Assembly (NCBI RefSeq): GCF_021134715.1
Contig: NC_060019.1
Location: forward strand, 12,414,001-12,478,000
DNA: 64,000 nt
Reading direction: 5' to 3'
Origin: Daphnia pulex
Taxonomy: Eukaryota; Arthropoda; Branchiopoda; Diplostraca; Daphniidae
Shown: in pieces, positions 58,265 to 64,000 of the stretch
Layout: every line of letters begins with the position of its first letter
Numbering within the stretch: the first letter of the stretch is position 1
The notes under the pieces: generated by a model
Told to the model about the DNA's origin: nothing
Database searches by the model: none
The model's input: only the letters and a program-made list of their open reading frames with translations
Made by a program: the position numbers and the translations under genes

Positions 58265-59910
58265 GAAAATCGCGCTTATTATCTCTATCCTATATGAACC
58301 TAGTGTGCCGGAGTCCTTACTATTTAATCGATTTACACGCTATCCATGGATTATAATTACAATTTTTATAAGTCAAAGCTAAAGAGAGAGAGAAAGAAAG
58401 GTGCGCCTTATATTTATCTCGAAAATTCGGGGGTTGTCGGGACAGTATATATAGCATCCAGCTATTTTCGGAAGTGCAATATTTCCCCCCACCTTGTTTC
58501 CAATTGAATGAAATTGAGATATATTTAAAAACTTTTAATTTCTAGTCATTTGTTAGATTTCTAGACAAATAAATCTAATCAATATACTGAGTTACTGACT
58601 CTCACAACTTTGCTAATGGTCATTCAGTGTGCAGTTAAATAATTTTATTATTACATAAAAGCGCAGTATAGGAAAAATACCAACCAGCGAAAGTAAAAAA
58701 TAAAATAAAATAATAGTTGAAAGTAAAAAGAAAAGTATTAAATTAAAATTAAAATTATGAATCTGCTGCTACCCTTTTTTTCAAATACCATATAGTCTAG
58801 ACTTATTTCTTTGATAAAGAACTTTGTCAGTATGACGTTCACATGGAATTTGACATGGCTTTTCAAACTGTGGAGTCGCAGCTGGCTGGGTTGGAGCAAA
58901 AAGGATCAGTTTTTTTGCGTGGGTGGGGGATGGAGCGGAGGAGGACGGAAACCTTTTTCGCACGTACAAAAAGCTATTTTTCCCATCGGATATGCAAGAG
59001 TGACAATGATGATCTGACGACTACGCTTCGCGTGCGGGAAAAATCGCTTTTTGACATTCCTGTATGCGTAGCCATCGTTTTCTTTTCCTTATCTTTTAAC
59101 TGAAGCTCGATCGCTACGTTAAAAATACAATTTCATTAACATTTTGACTATGGGGAAACGCTCTTAAAGTGAAATAATAGTTGTACCGGTACGTTATTTA
59201 TTAGTAATAAAAGACGTGGGGGGTAACGAAGAAGGCTTGGATGTTTTATTTATAAAGTGATCCCGGTGTAGAATGTTATACTTGAGAAATGTCACAGCTC
59301 AGCCATATGTTTCGAATAACGAAGAACGGACGAAGCTTTTCAGCTGTTCCTTCTCACACAGTTTTCTCAACAATAAACAGCCAACGAAACATTCCCGTGT
59401 TGAACTTTAAACATGAAATAAACGAAAGATAAAGCTGGATAAGATCAAATTCGAACTTAAAACATTTCGCTGGACTTCTTTTTTACAGATCACTGTTGCT
59501 GTGCCAGAACAAAAAGCACAATAGTGTAAAATAAATGAAATGGACGGAGATAGAAATTCGAGTGTTTAAAAATTGTATTATTTATCGATAAATGATTTCA
59601 GTTTACCATTCTATCTAGTAATACACAGACAGAAAATAATTTAGATAACAAATAAAAATTTCTTAAACTCAGCATTCTTTCGTTTTTTTTTTCCTTTCTT
59701 TTGCTCCTGGAACTTTATATGCGCCTCCCATGTGATCCATATCTTAACGATATCAGCACACCTTTTTTTAAGATTTTCTTTTCAAAATACATGTGAAAAA
59801 AGAAAGAAAAGAGATTTAATAAATGCAAAACAAAGAAATCCCCCAAATCGTGACGCCAGAAAGACAAAGTCAAATAAAATATAGCATATCCGTCTTGACT
59901 TTGAGCTGAT
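58265..59910. other. 3' flanks of alpha2-delta and Mp20 genes
   Basis: Convergent spacer. Several AATAAA-like sites; an A/T-rich stretch near 58690-58760. Short ORFs around 58.8-59.1 kb on both strands carry no recognisable domain. Confidence 0.45.
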
Positions 59911-60732
59911 TTATTTGTTCAGGATGATCTTCCGGCCGGCACCCATGTTCTGGCCAGCTTGAGTAGCTCCTTTGTTGGTACCAGCTTGGAGACCAATAGC
60001 GGTTTTGCCTGCCGCAATAACGTCATCGGAGAATTCACGTTTATTTTCCTCGGAGGGTTTTGGGCCCAACCACGGTCCTTGCCACTCGGGGTGCTTGTAT
60101 GTCTATTTATTAGTGACGGAAATAGAAAGGCAAACAAACGGTCGGTGGTCAAAAACATTCGGCAGTATCGTAAACTTGTGGGATATGAAATTGGTGGTTG
60201 GAATACTACTCACCGTTCTGCCTAGAGCGAAAATGGTAGTTGTGATTTGAGAAATATCTTTCTTTTCCCACAGGTCAACCGTTTGGAAAACATCTAGTTC
60301 GGCGACTCCGTATGCCATGATGGCCTTTTGAAACCTAATAAGGTAAAAATTGTATTCATCAGACATTGAAAATCTCTTCAGTTTGAACTGCGATTATTTT
60401 CTTACTTTTGGATATTCTCCATCAGCTTGAATTGGGCGCCGGATGTGTTGATCTTCGGGACAGAGCCAGGTGCCAATTTGTTGATGAGATGACAAAGGAT
60501 TTGACCGTCACGAAGGGCATCCTCGTAGGGGGCCTGGAATTTTTCGCCCAAAATCTGTTCGATCCATTCCTGAGCTTCGCGCTCCTCCTCTGGGTTGCGC
60601 TTGGCGAAGATCTATAGATAAGATAATCCAATAAGACGTGAGAAATCTTCACCGGGCACAGCAAATAAAAAAAAATATATTATCCAATTGACTTTTGTGA
60701 TATACCTTAGCTTGAACTTGTCGTTGCAACAT
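59911..60732 (-). CDS. Mp20: Muscle protein 20 (calponin/transgelin family)
   Basis: An actin-binding protein of arthropod muscle. Four exons on the minus strand: 60706-60732, 60406-60611, 60214-60334, 59911-60102, giving 181 aa (Drosophila Mp20 is about 184). Residues about 15-125 are a single calponin-homology domain (EAQEWIEQILGE, LRDGQILCHLINKLAPGSV, FQTVDLWEKKDI). The C terminus has one calponin-family repeat (IGLQAGTNKGATQAGQNMGA). The 27-bp first coding exon (MLQRQVQAK) is short but spliced in frame. A TATA-plus-initiator promoter lies about 90-120 bp upstream. Very safe identification. Confidence 0.96.
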
Positions 60733-60815
60733 TTTAAAAATTGGTAGAATAGAGAGTTATCGGAAGAGTGAGGATATGTAGAGCAATTGGAGTGTTCAAG
60801 ACTTGAGAGTCGACC

Positions 60816-60853
60816 AACTGATGATTGCAAGACGCGGAGCTATCACTTAAATA
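60816..60853 (-). promoter_or_regulatory. Core promoter of Mp20 (TATA and initiator)
   Basis: On the minus strand TATTTAAG (60853-60846) is followed 34 bases later by TCAGTT (60821-60816), the arthropod initiator, about 85 bp before the ATG. A TATA promoter suits a strongly expressed muscle gene. Confidence 0.55.
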
Positions 60854-63800
60854 GGTGGCCAAGCGCAGGCATTTTGCTGCAGTTTGGGTTAGAACAAACT
60901 AATTGCCTCACAGCATCAAAAATATCCTCCAATCAGCTGGCTGCTAGCTCCACGCTTCCAAGCACTAGAGGCAAAAGTCAACATAAAATTTCAACACAAC
61001 CCCGAGACGGTAAAGCAAAAGGAAAAAAAAGGGCACAACGTGAGTGAGTGAGTGAGAAGAAGATAGAACGAGAACAAGAAAACATCAGAAATCTAAAAAA
61101 AAAAAAGCAAAGGCCCAAAGTAGAAAGAAAGTCAAGGTCTAACAGCTTCTAGTATAAGCTAGCGTCCTTAATCCTTCTAGAATCTTCACAAAACGTCGGA
61201 AAAAGAATAGACTAACGAGTTCTATTTCAGTTATCTGAATATTAGGTTTATTTTGCAGAACAATATCTCTGGTCTTTGAAATGTACTATATACGTCCGAG
61301 TGTTAATTTGATCGCAAAACTAATAGATCTGGAACATGTATTCATAAATTTATATAAACTGAGTTAAAAGTGATTAGACTGTTGCTGCTGGTTTCTTTGT
61401 GTTTAATAATACCATATTATTAGATATGAAAGATAAATAAATCGGGCTATATTGCAAAGATCGTGAATTCCCAGCAACTAAAACTGTTTACAATTGGAAC
61501 GCTATTTAATCCTAATATGATGAATAACAGCCATGAGTCTGCGAGGGGGTCGCGGTCTGACAAAAAAGGGTGCAGCCGCGCATATCTGGCATAACTTCTC
61601 GCCTACGTGTCATACAACAGAATAGCGTGCACTGCTGTGCTGACTATACTGACGACCTCATTTGTCACAACTCCAAAATTAGATAAATGTTTAAAATATT
61701 GCGCGACATTCTTTTCTAATCTAAAAATATGTTACTACGACTATAGGGTAACGTAAAGGATATCGATTTGTAAAAATCTCTTGTTTCATTTTTTAAATGA
61801 ATATTACGTGTGGACTGATCGTGATTGAAGATGATGCCACAAAATGAATAAAACTCAAGTGAATCAGTATAAATTGGTTATTAGCGCTATGTCAAAAGAT
61901 TGACACGATGACGAGCGAAGTCATGAATACGAATAACCAGTAAGCCAGTCAAAAAATAAAATAAAATAAAATAAAATAAATAAACATTGAAAAAAATAGG
62001 TAGACTTGACTAGACTGAGAAGGTATATTGGTATCGCACGGAAAGGGTAAAGGAGCGGAAGGAAAAAAATGGAAGGAGTGTGACCACAGATCTAAATAAA
62101 GAACTTTACGTTCTCTATATTGGACTTCCCCTCACTAGGTCATCACAAGAAAATCTGTTCCATTTTTTGTACTCCAAGACCTCAGTGAAATGTCCACCCA
62201 AAGTTTTTTTTTGTAATTTTATTTTCAAATTAATGTGCGCGGAACGATTAAATCAAGCGTTGCTTTGCGTTAGCTATGTTCCCATTTCAAGTATAATTCT
62301 AATCTTGTTGCGTACGAAAATGGAAAGTTGTTGAATGCCTAGCTATTAACTTGTGATTATATGAATAAAATTATAGCCTAATTTTTATTAATCGATCTTA
62401 TAGTATCATCGCTGTGAATGACTATCTTGTGTGACAACATATGGGAAATTTTTTAAGACTAAAAAAACTTGCGCAGAACTCACGCAAGCAAGTTCATCAA
62501 TGACTGATTGTTGTTAGACTTTTCTCATTTTTTCTCAGCCTCTTCCAAAAACGGCCTATATTTTGTAGGATGAAATTTAAAAACAGAACTGTTGCTAGAC
62601 TGAAAATAGAAAGTTGACACACCCGCGGCAAAAAACTCTAGCATGTTCGACCTTTGCTGAGTCACACTACATAAATACATTTACACTATTAAATTAGTCA
62701 CAATAATCAGAGCGCGTTCAGAATTTGTTGCTGCCGAACTGTAATGAAAAAAATTATTATTGCAGGGGAATAAGGTTTCCGGAATCCCGTAAATATACGA
62801 AGGAATAAATACCCAAAAAGCAACATGCATACGAAAACAACAAACATCAAACTTCGTTTGTAAAAGTCTATTGGGTACATGCAAATAATCTGGAATGCTC
62901 AAATATACGCAAATATATGGAAGATGAGTTCAATCCCCGAGTCAAGCCCTATGAAATGCTAGAAAATTTTGAAAAGGCGCACGCCAGTAAGGAGAATAAA
63001 TTAAGACTCTAAGCTTCTATTTAACGTATAATTTTGCTAAATCATAGATAGGCCAACAAAAAAATTTTATTTGTCATGAAAATCAAAAATTTCATTTTTC
63101 TTAAGTTAGCATCCCCCACCCCCCAAAAAAAATCGTCAGGCGCTAATGAAAAACATGCACAAAATTGAATGATTTTTTAAAATATAATTTTTGTTACATC
63201 TAATAACATACCTTAAGAAAATTAGAGATTGGTATGATACTGAACTATTTTTTACTCAATAACCATATTATTTTCTCTACAGCATACAGTCTACATTTAA
63301 ACATCGCCATTTCGCAAACAACCCTATCATAGGCATTTCTTTCAGTTTCGATAATTTAAGTTTCCCGCCGGACGTCAAATTCGGATTGGGAAAATTCGTC
63401 GTCATAGTTGATGGCCTTGATCTAATATATTGGCGCTTCCATCACACCTGTCACAAAACGATTCATAGCTCCACTGCAGATATACCTCATTATAGTGGTA
63501 CCTTGTTTTTCAGTTGTTTTTTAGTTTAAGATTTTTTCTTTGCAAGACAGTGCACATCTTGCACATCCCATCAACAGGACTTCTTAAAAAGGTAAACCAA
63601 TCTTACACAACTACTCCGTATAAAAATTGGAAACATTGTGTGTACAATTCTTGGAACAACTATGTGTGACATGAATAAATGTAAGACTGAACACCATTGA
63701 TGCTGCTTTTATCTAACCTTGAAATTAAAAGCACATGGTGAAGTCATTGATACGATCCTAACTTGTATAAGACATGACTTCATCAATCACTTCAAATTGA

Positions 63801-63945
63801 AAATTCTATGGTGTAAAAAAATTCTCAAAACAATTTTTTTTATGTATTAGCCTATAATAATTTCATCTCACGGCCACACGTTTTTTGTTGATTTTTCACG
63901 AGGTCTTTTTAAAATCAAAATTCTATTTTTTTCCTTCTTGTGTAG
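60854..63945. other. Intergenic AT-rich region with simple repeats
   Basis: No supportable gene. (GTGA)n lies near 61039-61055 and (AAAAT)n near 61955-61985. The last part may contain promoter or a 5' UTR intron for the gene at the right edge. Confidence 0.45.
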
Positions 63946-63948
63946 AAA

Positions 63949-64000
63949 ATGGCGGAAGCACAACATTTGGAAATGCAACATCAATTAGTAGTAGACGAAG
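63949..64000 (+). CDS. Start of an unidentified gene, cut by the window edge
   Basis: A good splice acceptor (TTCCTTCTTGTGTAG, ending 63945) is followed by AAA and an ATG in a favourable context (AAAATGGCG). Seventeen open codons (MAEAQHLEMQHQLVVDE) run off the end. Too short to name. Confidence 0.5.
   Translation, partial: MAEAQHLEMQHQLVVDE

Noticed and set aside
1..64000. CRISPR arrays, operons of bacterial type, riboswitches
   Set aside because: No regularly spaced repeats or bacterial signals; spliced genes show this is eukaryotic nuclear DNA.

Overview
This is arthropod-type nuclear DNA. Introns are mostly 60-80 bp with clean GT-AG borders, the noncoding DNA is AT-rich, and the genes are invertebrate ones (Mp20 calponin, MAM protein, FLVCR-type carrier, alpha2-delta subunit, NSE4). 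The compact genes and the left half full of the palindrome TATAGGCCTATA suggest a branchiopod crustacean such as Daphnia. That assignment is inference from style, not a database match.

Layout. Positions 1-3.8 kb hold the 5' part of a two-ORF non-LTR retrotransposon on the minus strand, running off the left edge. From 3.8 to 21 kb the DNA is gene-poor. It holds two exons of a class A GPCR (minus strand, 10.8-11.5 kb), a 5'-truncated LINE copy with target-site duplications (13.57-14.69 kb) and two tRNA-like sequences (16.76-17.06 kb). From 21.19 to 27.15 kb lies a complete, intact non-LTR retrotransposon on the minus strand, with a 19-bp target-site duplication and a poly-A tail. Its two ORFs overlap as TAATG, and its RNase H-like domain appears to lack the usual catalytic residues.

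From 29 kb the window is gene-dense: a small secreted protein; an HSD17B12-type reductase (7 exons, 313 aa); a Myb/SANT-like protein; an FLVCR-type major facilitator carrier (11 exons, 479 aa); a tight same-strand trio POLR3K - YRDC - PLEKHM1-like with gaps of only 76 and 54 bp; a convergent MAM-domain secreted protein (16 exons); a voltage-gated calcium channel alpha2-delta subunit (22 exons, 1080 aa) with the NSE4 subunit gene of SMC5/6 nested antisense in its first intron; the muscle calponin Mp20; and the first codons of an unidentified gene at the right edge.

The neighbours do not form one pathway. POLR3K (RNA polymerase III) and YRDC (tRNA t6A modification) both serve tRNA production, which makes their tight linkage the most suggestive functional grouping. 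I traced the exon structures by hand. Frames close over all junctions in the HSD17B12, FLVCR, PLEKHM1, MAM, alpha2-delta and Mp20 genes, which strongly supports those models.
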